The notes under the pieces were generated by a model. The model was not told where the DNA came from and did no database searches. It worked only from the letters and a program-made list of their open reading frames with translations. This document shows, piece by piece, positions 1 through 5,893 of a stretch of 6,028 nucleotides of DNA (its first letter is position 1; every line of letters begins with the position of its first letter). Origin of the DNA: Acidisphaera sp035272265 (GTDB lineage Bacteria; Pseudomonadota; Alphaproteobacteria; Acetobacterales; Acetobacteraceae); contig DATEQV010000478.1 in NCBI GenBank assembly GCA_035272265.1, positions 1 to 6,028 of the forward strand, written 5' to 3'. A program made the translations under genes and the position numbers.

Positions 1-136
1 AGCCTGTCGGAGTTAAGAACAAATCTTGAACGAATCGAAGAAACATTTCGGCAAGCTGATAGAAGCTGAAATATAAAAACAAAAGCCAGGAGGAAAGCGC
101 TCACTAATTTCGTGACGGCGCCCACTCCGACAGGCT
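1..136. mobile_element. MITE-like non-autonomous element, copy 1
   Basis: This short element has perfect 13-bp terminal inverted repeats: AGCCTGTCGGAGT at 1-13 and ACTCCGACAGGCT at 124-136. It is clearly AT-richer than the surrounding genes and has no credible coding frame. An identical same-orientation copy lies at 5894-6028. Just outside the right end the sequence reads G then CTAG (138-141), mirrored by CTAG then C before copy 2, so the true element may be 138 bp with 14-bp repeats inserted at a CTAG target. The interior carries a tandem 7-bp motif AAGCTGA (53-59, 63-69) and a small hairpin (97-104 with 112-121). Size, inverted ends and lack of a transposase fit a MITE mobilised in trans by an insertion sequence sharing these ends. 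The parent IS family is not identified; an IS5- or IS1182-type parent is a guess. Confidence 0.8.
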
Positions 137-182
137 GCTAGGGCGTAATCGACGCGCCGCGATGCCGATGCGACCTCTCGCC

Positions 183-203
183 CTGCCGGCATGAGCCGGA
201 CAG
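183..203 (+). other. small hairpin just upstream of the SnoaL-like gene's ribosome binding site
   Basis: CTGCCGGC, then ATGA, then GCCGGACAG folds into a stem of five uninterrupted G-C pairs extended by three more past a bulged A. It ends a few bases before the Shine-Dalgarno sequence of the gene starting at 223. It could mildly affect translation, but short GC hairpins are common by chance at this base composition. No clear sigma-70 promoter was recognised between the repeat and this gene (137-222). Confidence 0.25.
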
Positions 204-222
204 CGAAAGGGGAGACCGAACC

Positions 223-585
223 ATGACGCAAGCAACCACCGTTGCCAGCCTTTACATCGCCGCGTGGAACGAGCCCGATGCGGCGCGGCGGCGCGAGCTG
301 ATCGCGCGGGCGTGGGCCGAGGACGCGCGCTACGTGGACCCGATGATACACGGCAACGGGCAGGACGCGATCGACGCGATAATCGCGGGCGTGCAGCTTC
401 AGTTCCCGGGCTGCCGGTTCGCGCTGCGCGGCTCGCCCGACGCGTACAGCGATCGGCTGCGCTTCTCCTGGACGCTGCACGGGCCCGACGGCGCGGCGAT
501 CGCGGAGGGGACGGACTTCGCGACGACCGCCGTTGATGGACGTCTGCGTAGCGTGACCGGCTTCATCGACCGCGCGCCGGGCTGA
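223..585 (+). CDS. SnoaL/NTF2-like domain protein, function unknown
   Basis: A 120-residue single-domain protein of the SnoaL-like / nuclear transport factor 2 fold. The family has a cone-shaped alpha+beta barrel used by isomerases, cyclases, dehydratases and many uncharacterised proteins. Supporting features are the N-terminal helix with W15, the WAEDARYVDP stretch (31-40), a FPGCRF turn (61-66), the strand RFSWTL (80-85), GTDFA (96-100) and the closing DGRLRSVTGFID strand (105-116). These match the usual spacing and full length of the family. No signal peptide or membrane segment is visible, so it is probably cytosolic. The ATG at 223 has a good Shine-Dalgarno sequence (AAAGGGGAG) about 8 bases upstream. 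The gene runs against corC with 33 bp between stops, so it is not part of that operon. The substrate cannot be read from the sequence. Confidence 0.85.
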   Translation: MTQATTVASLYIAAWNEPDAARRRELIARAWAEDARYVDPMIHGNGQDAIDAIIAGVQLQFPGCRFALRGSPDAYSDRLRFSWTLHGPDGAAIAEGTDFATTAVDGRLRSVTGFIDRAPG

Positions 586-593
586 CGCAGGCC

Positions 594-628
594 GGCGGCT
601 TGGCGCAGATCGGCTGCGCTAAGCCGCC
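594..628. terminator. 15-bp stem hairpin between convergent genes, probable bidirectional terminator
   Basis: GGCGGCTTGGCGCAG (594-608), a 5-base loop (609-613) and CTGCGCTAAGCCGCC (614-628) form a 15-bp stem. The only non-Watson-Crick position is a G-U wobble on the plus-strand RNA. It starts 8 bases after the SnoaL-like stop and swallows the last codons and the TAG of corC. Neither side has a proper U tract, only TT on the plus side. Its position between convergent stops is what one expects of a shared terminator, but it may instead act by blocking polymerase or protecting 3' ends. Confidence 0.55.
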
Positions 629-1515
629 TTCGCCTCGGCCGGCGCCTCCGCCGGCACACGCCGCACGCGCAAGCGGCGTATGCGCCGCGGGTCGGAGTCC
701 ATGATGCGGAACTCGATGCCGCTCGGGTGGCTGATGACCTCGCCCTTCGGCGGCACGCGGCCGGCCAGCGTGAACACCAGGCCGCCCACCGTGTCGATGT
801 CGGCGTTGCGCTCGTCCTCGGTCAGCACCGGACCGACCCGCTGCTCGAACTCCTCCACCGGCAGGCGCGCGTTGATGTCCAGCATGCCGTCGGGGCGCTC
901 GGTCACCATCGGCGCAAGGTCGTCGTCGTGCTCGTCGCTGATGTCGCCGACGATCGTCTCGACCAGGTCCTCGATCGTCACCAGCCCGTCGATGCCGCCG
1001 TATTCGTCCACCACCAGCGCCAGATGCATCCGCGCCTGCCGCATCTGCAGCAGCAGGTCGAGCGCCGGCAGCTGCGGTGCGATCATCAGCGGCTTGCGCA
1101 GGACCTTCTCGAGGCTGAACGCCTCGGGCTGGCCGACATAGGCGATCACGTCCTTGATGTGGACCATGCCGACGATGTCATCGAGCTGCTCGCGATACAC
1201 CGGCAGGCGCGAATGGCCCTCCTCGCGGATCTGCGCGAGCGCGTCCTCCAGCGACACATCGAGGCGCATCGCCACGATGTCCGCGCGCGGCACCATGATG
1301 TCGTCCGCCGTCGTGCCGCGCAGGCGCAGCACGTTGGCGATCAGCGCGCGCTCGTGCCGATCCAGCTCCGGCGTCTCGCCCGCGACCACCGCCGCGTCGG
1401 CCGCCTCCTGCACCAGCTCGGCGATGCTCTCGCGCACGCTCTGCTCGATGCCCCGCCGGCGCAGCAGGTTGAACAGCCGCGCCATGATCGGCCCGCGTCC
1501 GTTCTTGCCGCTCAT
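619..1515 (-). CDS. corC: CorC/HlyC (YbeX) family CBS-domain protein
   Basis: A 298-residue soluble CorC/YbeX-type protein, linked in enterobacteria to magnesium and cobalt efflux with CorA and, through the ybeZYX operon, to ribosome maintenance. A charged N-terminal helix region is followed by a CBS pair: CBS1 around 72-130 with DDIMVPRADI and HSRLPVY (101-107), CBS2 around 140-195 with VVDEYGGIDGLVTIEDLVE, a family signature. A CorC_HlyC transporter-associated domain follows (about 205-285). The membrane DUF21 domain of longer relatives is absent, as is usual for this short class. The start is uncertain. ATG 1515 has AAAGGA nearby. An in-frame GTG at 1602 (327 residues) has a better-looking AGGGGAG 9 bases upstream, but the added 29 codons include AGG twice, GTT, ACA, TCA and TGT, unlike the GC-ending codons of the rest, so I prefer 1515. 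ATG 1524 is a third option. Confidence 0.93.
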   Translation of the reverse strand: MSGKNGRGPIMARLFNLLRRRGIEQSVRESIAELVQEAADAAVVAGETPELDRHERALIANVLRLRGTTADDIMVPRADIVAMRLDVSLEDALAQIREEGHSRLPVYREQLDDIVGMVHIKDVIAYVGQPEAFSLEKVLRKPLMIAPQLPALDLLLQMRQARMHLALVVDEYGGIDGLVTIEDLVETIVGDISDEHDDDLAPMVTERPDGMLDINARLPVEEFEQRVGPVLTEDERNADIDTVGGLVFTLAGRVPPKGEVISHPSGIEFRIMDSDPRRIRRLRVRRVPAEAPAEAKAA

Positions 1516-1545
1516 GTCGGCCATCCTTTCGGACGGCCGACATGA
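1512..1545 (-). promoter_or_regulatory. hairpin enclosing the corC ribosome binding site and start codon
   Basis: A perfect 11-bp inverted repeat (TCATGTCGGCC at 1512-1522, GGCCGACATGA at 1535-1545) flanks a 12-base loop. Read as corC mRNA, the loop displays GAAAGGA, the Shine-Dalgarno candidate. The downstream arm contains the AUG at 1515-1513, base-paired to the upstream arm. Such an arrangement could reduce initiation until the stem is opened by ribosomes, heat, a protein or a ligand. A second, bulged hairpin (1549-1560 with 1572-1579) lies upstream, so the 106-bp ybeY-corC spacer looks like a structured leader. This reading depends on translation starting at 1515 rather than at GTG 1602. 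Confidence 0.45.
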
Positions 1546-1621
1546 CTCGGTTGTCTGGCGCGCAGCCGCCACGCCAACCCTGCGCGCGATGCCGGTCCGC
1601 ACGGAGTCGTGCTCCCCTGCA

Positions 1622-2095
1622 TCATGCGCGCCGCCACGGGTTGGGGACGCGCAGCCGGTGCAGCAGTCGCGTCTCCGCCATTTCCATGCGCCGCGCGTCG
1701 CCCGCGCGCTCGTGGTCGTGGCCGCGCAGATGCAGCACGCCGTGCACGACCAGATGCGCGAGGTGGTGCGACACCGGCCGCTTCGCCGCGGCCGCCTCCT
1801 TCGCGACGGTCTCGCGCGCCAGCACGATCTCGCCGGGCAGGCCCGCAGCTGGCGGGTCGTAGGTCAGCACGTTGGTCGGCTTGTTGCGTCCACGGTGCGC
1901 GGCGTTCAGCCGCCGGACGGTGCGGTCCGACGCGAGCACTACCGAGACGCCGCCGGCAGGCGCGTCGGTGGCGGCGATCCACGCCGCTCGGCGCGCGACC
2001 CGCTCCGCATGCGGAGCCGCTCGGCGCCAGGCCGCGTCGGCAACAGTTATGGCGATCCCCGCTTGCGCGGGGCCGGTACTATGGCTCGGGTCCAT
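1622..2095 (-). CDS. ybeY: YbeY endoribonuclease (rRNA maturation factor)
   Basis: A 157-residue YbeY, a zinc-dependent single-strand endoribonuclease involved in 16S rRNA 3'-end processing, ribosome quality control and late 70S assembly. The defining HGVLHLRGHDH motif (H118, H122, H128) supplies the three metal-binding histidines. It is followed by the family's M and E (M137, E141). The conserved basic patch HRGRNKPTNVLTYD (67-80) and GEIVLA (89-94) are also present. Length is normal. Its ATG directly abuts the phoH stop (TAGATG), with AGGA only three bases upstream, so its translation is probably coupled to phoH by ribosome reinitiation. Known YbeY proteins act with the PhoH/YbeZ ATPase, encoded just before it. 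Confidence 0.96.
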   Translation of the reverse strand: MDPSHSTGPAQAGIAITVADAAWRRAAPHAERVARRAAWIAATDAPAGGVSVVLASDRTVRRLNAAHRGRNKPTNVLTYDPPAAGLPGEIVLARETVAKEAAAAKRPVSHHLAHLVVHGVLHLRGHDHERAGDARRMEMAETRLLHRLRVPNPWRRA

Positions 2096-3202
2096 CTATC
2101 CTGCGGCGGTGTCGCGCCCCCAGTCTATCCGACCAGCTTCGATACGGCCGTCCTTGTGGTGAGCCCGGCGCGCGTCGCCTTCCGCGAGCGTGCGCTGCTC
2201 GTACGCCTCCACAATACGCGCAACCAGCGGATGACGCACCACGTCCCGCTTGTCGAACCGCACGACGGCGATTCCCGGCAGGCCCTCCACGGTATCAAGG
2301 GCATCCGCCAGCCCCGACCGCTGCCCCGCCGGCAGGTCCACCTGCGTCGGGTCGCCGGTCACGACCATCCGGGTGCCCTCGCCCATGCGGGTGAGGAACA
2401 TCTTCATCTGAACAGGCGTGGTGTTCTGCGCCTCGTCCAGGATGACGAAGCTGTGCGCCAGCGTCCGCCCGCGCATGAACGCCAGCGGGGCAACTTCGAT
2501 CTCGCCATTGGCGAGCCGGCGCATCACCTGCTCGCCCGGCAGCATGTCGTGCAGCGCGTCGTACAGCGGGCGCAGGTAGGGATCGACCTTCTCCTTCATG
2601 TCGCCGGGCAGGAAGCCCAGGCGCTCGCCGGCCTCCACCGCCGGGCGGGAAAGCACGATGCGGTCCACCTTGCCGGCCTGCAGCATCGCCACGCCCTGCG
2701 CCACCGCCAGGTAGGTCTTGCCGGTGCCCGCAGGCCCGACGCCGAACACCATCTCGTGCCCCGCCAGCGCCTCCATGTAGGCGGCCTGACCCGGGCTGCG
2801 GGGCCCGACGGCGCCGCGCCGCGTATGGATCGCCGGCAGGTCCGACAGCGGCAGGCGCGGATCGGTGTCCTGGTCGGCCATGCGGATCGCCGCCTCTACC
2901 TCGCCGCGTCCGACGCTCTCGCCCCGTTCGAGCCTCCGCCACAGGCCGCGCAGCAAATCGGCCGCCGCCGTGACCCGGGCCGCGTCGCCCGCCACCGCGA
3001 TGCGGTTGCCGCGGCACGACAGCCGCACCCCGAGCGCCTGTTCGATGCGCACGAGGTGGCGGTCGTGGTCGCCGAGCAGCAGGGGGAGGAGCGTGTTGTC
3101 GCCGAACTGCAGCGTCACGGCCTTGACCGGAGCTGCGGGCGATGCCGGATCGAGCCGGAGGTCGGGAAGGGTGTCGGTGCGAGCCGTGGCGATGTGCGTC
3201 AA
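2096..3202 (-). CDS. phoH: PhoH-family ATPase (YbeZ type)
   Basis: A 368-residue PhoH/YbeZ-type P-loop ATPase, related to the N-terminal half of superfamily 1 helicases and thought to work with YbeY on RNA. An N-terminal region of about 90 residues resembles a KH-like RNA-binding domain. Then come Walker A GPAGTGKT (156-163), the SRPAVEAGERLGFLPG segment, FMRGRT (242-247), Walker B VILDEAQN (253-260) and TGDPTQVDL (282-290), all intact. The frame stays open upstream to GTG 3295, overlapping miaB by 71 bp. The better start is TTG 3202: it has AAAGGAG 11 bases upstream, lies 22 bp after the miaB stop, and gives the usual family length. No ATG or GTG occurs nearby in frame. Confidence 0.95.
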   Translation of the reverse strand: MTHIATARTDTLPDLRLDPASPAAPVKAVTLQFGDNTLLPLLLGDHDRHLVRIEQALGVRLSCRGNRIAVAGDAARVTAAADLLRGLWRRLERGESVGRGEVEAAIRMADQDTDPRLPLSDLPAIHTRRGAVGPRSPGQAAYMEALAGHEMVFGVGPAGTGKTYLAVAQGVAMLQAGKVDRIVLSRPAVEAGERLGFLPGDMKEKVDPYLRPLYDALHDMLPGEQVMRRLANGEIEVAPLAFMRGRTLAHSFVILDEAQNTTPVQMKMFLTRMGEGTRMVVTGDPTQVDLPAGQRSGLADALDTVEGLPGIAVVRFDKRDVVRHPLVARIVEAYEQRTLAEGDARRAHHKDGRIEAGRIDWGRDTAAG

Positions 3203-3213
3203 GCTTGGTGCTG

Positions 3214-3220
3214 CTCCTTT
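3214..3220 (-). promoter_or_regulatory. ribosome binding site setting the phoH TTG start
   Basis: AAAGGAG on the minus strand lies in the 22-bp miaB-phoH gap and is followed 11 bases later by an in-frame TTG. It is the only strong Shine-Dalgarno match near the plausible start of phoH and is the main reason for preferring TTG 3202 over the upstream GTG. Confidence 0.6.
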
Positions 3221-3224
3221 CGAC

Positions 3225-4610
3225 TCAGGCGGCGGCCAGCGCCCCGTCCGCCGCGGCGGGGCTTGCTGCCAATGAGTTAGGGTGCGCGGCGGCAATCTTC
3301 ACGGTCCGCTGCTCGCCGATCAGGGTCACGGGCCCCGAAAGATGGACCGGCTGCAGGTAGGGCGAACGCCCGGCGACCTGCCCGGGATGCCGCCCGGGCC
3401 CGGTGAACAGCACCGGCAACGCGAGGCCCACACAGGCCTGGTTGAAGGCCGCCTGCTGCTCGCGCAGCAGGGCCTGGAGCGCGTGCAGCCGGGCGAGCCG
3501 CTCGGCCTGCGGGATCTGCGGCAGGCCGGCGGCCGGGGTGCCGGGGCGGGGCGAGTAGGCGAAGCTGTAGGCCTGCGCGAAGCCGACCTGCCGGATCAGG
3601 GCGAGCGTCGCCTCGAAATCCGCCTCGGTCTCGCCGGGGTGGCCGACGATGAAGTCGGACGACAGGGCGAGATCCGGCCGGACGGCCCGCAACCGCTCGA
3701 CGATCGACATATAAAGATCTGTCGTATGCTTGCGGTTCATCGCCGCCAGCACGCGGTCCGACCCCGACTGCACCGGCAGGTGCAGGAACGGCATCAGCAC
3801 CGGCACATCGCCATGCGCGGCGATCAGGTCGTCGTCCATGTCGCGGGGATGCGAGGTCGTATAGCGCAGCCGCAGCAGGCCCGGGATCTCGGCCAGCCGC
3901 CGGATCAGCCGCGCGAGCGACCACGCCCGGCCGTCCGTGCCCTCGCCGTGCCAGGCGTTCACGTTCTGCCCGAGCAGCGCGATCTCCCGCGCGCCGCCGG
4001 CCACCAGCCGCTCGGCCTCGGCCACGATGGCGGCGACCGGCCGGCTGGCCTCGGCGCCGCGGGTGTAGGGAACGACGCAGAAGCTGCAGAACTTGTCGCA
4101 CCCCTCCTGGATCGACAGGAAGGCGACCACGCTTGGCGGGGTCGCCGCGTCGGGCAGGTGGTCGAACTTGCTCTCCGTGGGGAAGTCGGTGTCGATCACC
4201 GCACCCCCCGCCCGGCTCGCCTTGGCGACCAGTTCGGGCAGGCGGTGATAGGTCTGCGGCCCGACCACGATGTCCACGAACGGGGCGCGAGCAAGGATCT
4301 CCTCGCCCTCCGCCTGGGCCACGCAGCCCGCCACGGCCAGCAGCATCCGCCCGCCGCTTGCCTCGCGCTCCTGCTTGAGCACGCGCAGCCGGCCCAACTC
4401 CGAGAACACCTTTTCGGTCGCCCGGTCCCGGATATGGCAGGTGTTGAGGATCACCATGTCGGCGTCGGCGGCCGACTCGGTCGGCGCGTACCCGACGGGC
4501 GCCAGCACGTCCGCCATCCGGCCGGAGTCGTAGGCGTTCATCTGGCAGCCCCACGTGATCACGTGCAGCCGCTTGCGCCTGCGCTCCTCGGCCTGCCGCT
4601 CTCCAGCCAT
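3225..4610 (-). CDS. miaB: tRNA-2-methylthio-N6-dimethylallyladenosine synthase MiaB
   Basis: A 461-residue radical-SAM methylthiotransferase that converts i6A37 to ms2i6A37 in tRNAs reading UNN codons. The N-terminal UPF0004 domain holds cluster cysteines C22 (TWGCQMN), C58 (NTCHIR) and C96 (AGCVAQ). The radical-SAM CxxxCxxC is C171-DKF-C175-SF-C178. LGQNVNAW (213-220), LRYTTSHP (248-255) and FLHLPVQSGS (275-284) are typical MiaB blocks. A C-terminal TRAM domain (about 392-445) binds tRNA. All catalytic elements are intact. ATG 4610 was chosen because GAGGTGA sits 5 bases upstream. ATG 4628 and TTG 4724 are in frame, but would add N-terminal residues not expected before the conserved first strand. 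It leads the RNA-maintenance cluster. Confidence 0.97.
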   Translation of the reverse strand: MAGERQAEERRRKRLHVITWGCQMNAYDSGRMADVLAPVGYAPTESAADADMVILNTCHIRDRATEKVFSELGRLRVLKQEREASGGRMLLAVAGCVAQAEGEEILARAPFVDIVVGPQTYHRLPELVAKASRAGGAVIDTDFPTESKFDHLPDAATPPSVVAFLSIQEGCDKFCSFCVVPYTRGAEASRPVAAIVAEAERLVAGGAREIALLGQNVNAWHGEGTDGRAWSLARLIRRLAEIPGLLRLRYTTSHPRDMDDDLIAAHGDVPVLMPFLHLPVQSGSDRVLAAMNRKHTTDLYMSIVERLRAVRPDLALSSDFIVGHPGETEADFEATLALIRQVGFAQAYSFAYSPRPGTPAAGLPQIPQAERLARLHALQALLREQQAAFNQACVGLALPVLFTGPGRHPGQVAGRSPYLQPVHLSGPVTLIGEQRTVKIAAAHPNSLAASPAAADGALAAA

Positions 4611-4615
4611 CGCCG

Positions 4616-4622
4616 TCACCTC
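4616..4622 (-). promoter_or_regulatory. ribosome binding site setting the miaB start at 4610
   Basis: GAGGTGA on the minus strand, with five bases to the ATG at 4610, is well placed. The alternative ATG at 4628 has only a G-run (AGGGGGG) two bases before it, too close for normal initiation. Confidence 0.55.
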
Positions 4623-4668
4623 AGCCATCACCCCCCTGGCGCCTGCCGGCAGGGCCGGGGCGGCGGGG

Positions 4669-4697
4669 CGTATCGGCGCGGAGGCGGCACGGGTCAA
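4669..4697 (-). promoter_or_regulatory. possible promoter for miaB-phoH-ybeY-corC
   Basis: On the minus strand TTGACC (4692-4697) matches five of six bases of the sigma-70 -35 consensus. It is separated by exactly 17 bases from GATACG (4669-4674), which keeps only three of six -10 bases. Transcription would begin about 50 bases before the miaB ATG. GC-rich alphaproteobacteria often have good -35 and poor -10 boxes, so this is plausible but unproven. Two further TTGAC motifs lie upstream (4720-4724, 4745-4749). Confidence 0.3.
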
Positions 4698-4769
4698 GCG
4701 GGCGACACCATCACCGCTAGTCAAGCCTATTGGGGGCGGCGTCTGTCAATGACGCTGCCGCATCCGGCG

Positions 4770-5747
4770 TCATGCGAAGGCGGGCTCCGAACCGTCGTCC
4801 TCCTCGAGGACCGGCTCCGGAGCGAGCGGGTGCGCCGGCCGGTTCTGCCGCAACGCTGCGGCCCCGTCGGCGACCGCCTTCCACACTGCCTGCGCCAGCG
4901 CCTTGCGGCTCGGGTAGTGCGCCGGGTCGATCGGGGTGTGCAGCAGGACGGTGGCGCGCATCCCGCGCAGCTGCGCCAGGTACCAGAAATGCGCCGCCAG
5001 GTTCATGTCGCCGTACCAAGCGAAGACCGTGCGGGTCGCCCGCTCGGTCGGCAGCCAGCCCATCCGATCATAGACGATCGAGACCGGCTGGATGATCGGC
5101 CGCGGCGCATCGGGCGTCGGCGCATCGGCGATGGCGAAGAACGCCGAGCGAAACGGCAGCACCCTCGACCCGTCCGAGCTCGTGCCCTCGGGGAACAGCA
5201 GAATGTTGTCGCCGTCGGCCAGCCGGCCGCGCATCAGCGCCGCCTCTTCGGCCGTGCGTCGGCGGTTCCGGCTGACGTAAACGGTGCGGCCGAGCCGGGC
5301 GATGGTGCGGATCACCGGCCAGGTGCCGACCTCGTCCTTGGAGACGAAGCAGGCGGGCAGCCGGCCGCCCAGCACCGGGATATCGAGCCACGACGAATGG
5401 TTGGAGACAAACAGCACCGGCCGCTTGCCGTCGCCCTCCATCGCGCCCGGATGGACGCGCGCGCCGATCACCCGCACCCGCACGCCCAGCAGGCGCGCGA
5501 CGGTCGCCCAGTAGAACCGGGCGAAATCCACCTTCGGCCGGCCCGGGGACACGATCAGCACCGCCTGGACGGGAATGGCGAGGCAGGTCCACAGCAGCAC
5601 CATCGCGATCCGCCGCAGCGCCCGCATCTTGCGGACGATCCGCCGTTGTTCGGCCGCCGTCAGCGGCCAGCCCTCCGCTTCGGTGCCGCTGCCGTTCCGG
5701 CGCAGCAGGGGCGCGATCCGGCGTAGCCGCTTGGGTCGATCGTGCAT
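4770..5747 (-). CDS. plsC: 1-acyl-sn-glycerol-3-phosphate acyltransferase family protein (PlsC type)
   Basis: A 325-residue PlsC-family lysophospholipid acyltransferase. It is expected to acylate 1-acyl-glycerol-3-phosphate to phosphatidic acid at the inner membrane. A hydrophobic segment (about 46-66) anchors a basic N terminus. The catalytic HX4D motif is NHSSWLD (H117, D122), and the substrate-binding block is FPEGTSSDG (185-193) after GRTVYVSRNRR. The acidic, proline-rich tail from about 303 is not part of the conserved fold. ATG 5747 gives the full family-like length, although its ribosome binding site is weak: GAGAGGA lies about 17 bases away. A lyso-ornithine lipid acyltransferase (OlsA-like) role cannot be excluded. 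It lies 159 bp upstream of miaB on the same strand, and PlsC-type genes often precede miaB in related genomes. Confidence 0.92.
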   Translation of the reverse strand: MHDRPKRLRRIAPLLRRNGSGTEAEGWPLTAAEQRRIVRKMRALRRIAMVLLWTCLAIPVQAVLIVSPGRPKVDFARFYWATVARLLGVRVRVIGARVHPGAMEGDGKRPVLFVSNHSSWLDIPVLGGRLPACFVSKDEVGTWPVIRTIARLGRTVYVSRNRRRTAEEAALMRGRLADGDNILLFPEGTSSDGSRVLPFRSAFFAIADAPTPDAPRPIIQPVSIVYDRMGWLPTERATRTVFAWYGDMNLAAHFWYLAQLRGMRATVLLHTPIDPAHYPSRKALAQAVWKAVADGAAALRQNRPAHPLAPEPVLEEDDGSEPAFA

Positions 5748-5775
5748 TGGGTGTCGGCTTAGCGTCCTCTCCGCG

Positions 5776-5807
5776 TCGCAACAATGATCGGTTCATGAAC
5801 GTTGCGA
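5776..5807. promoter_or_regulatory. nested palindromes upstream of plsC, possible operator
   Basis: A perfect 10-bp palindrome GTTCATGAAC (5791-5800) lies inside a 7-bp inverted repeat TCGCAAC (5776-5782) / GTTGCGA (5801-5807). The block sits 29-60 bases before the plsC start codon, a usual place for a repressor site. No known regulator box was recognised; it does not resemble the AT-rich Fur box. Confidence 0.3.
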
Positions 5808-5840
5808 GACGAGCCCGCGATGCAGGCCGGAGTGCGGCTT

Positions 5841-5859
5841 GGCGACCACCGTGGTCGCC
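5841..5859. repeat. 19-bp near-perfect palindrome in the plsC upstream spacer
   Basis: GGCGACCAC and GTGGTCGCC (9-bp arms) are separated by one base (5850). A further GACCACGG at 5880-5887 can pair with CCGTGGTC at 5849-5856, giving a competing fold. It could be an operator, or the terminator stem of a gene entering from beyond the repeat. No T tract follows in either direction. Apart from these palindromes I see nothing in 5748-5893. Confidence 0.35.
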
Positions 5860-5893
5860 GCGGACTGTCCGACACCCCTGACCACGGCCTAGC

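Noticed and set aside
88..114. AGGAGG followed by GTG in the repeat as a small gene start
   Set aside because: The distance from AGGAGG to the GTG at 112 is about 18 bases, too long for initiation, and nothing recognisable follows.
1..136. CRISPR repeat or tRNA/attachment site interpretation of the terminal repeat
   Set aside because: There are only two copies 5.9 kb apart, no spacer array, no cloverleaf and no integrase gene; inverted ends fit a transposon-derived element better.
13..480. Minus-strand 155-codon frame running through the repeat and the SnoaL-like gene
   Set aside because: It crosses the boundary between the AT-rich repeat and the host sequence, opposes a gene with a good ribosome binding site and domain match, and shows no known domain.
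1154..3280. Plus-strand open frame of 708 codons antisense to corC, ybeY and phoH
   Set aside because: It spans three well-supported minus-strand genes and their gaps, has low-complexity R/A/H content, and is a composition artefact.
4735..4759. Inverted repeat after the plsC stop as a rho-independent terminator
   Set aside because: The stem has a mismatch on the minus-strand RNA and is followed by CCCAATAGG rather than a U tract, so termination is not supported.
3282..5726. Long plus-strand open frame (814 codons) antisense to miaB and plsC
   Set aside because: Its translation is rich in R, H, G and P with no recognisable domain, and it opposes two genes with intact catalytic motifs. Such frames are expected opposite high-GC coding sequence.
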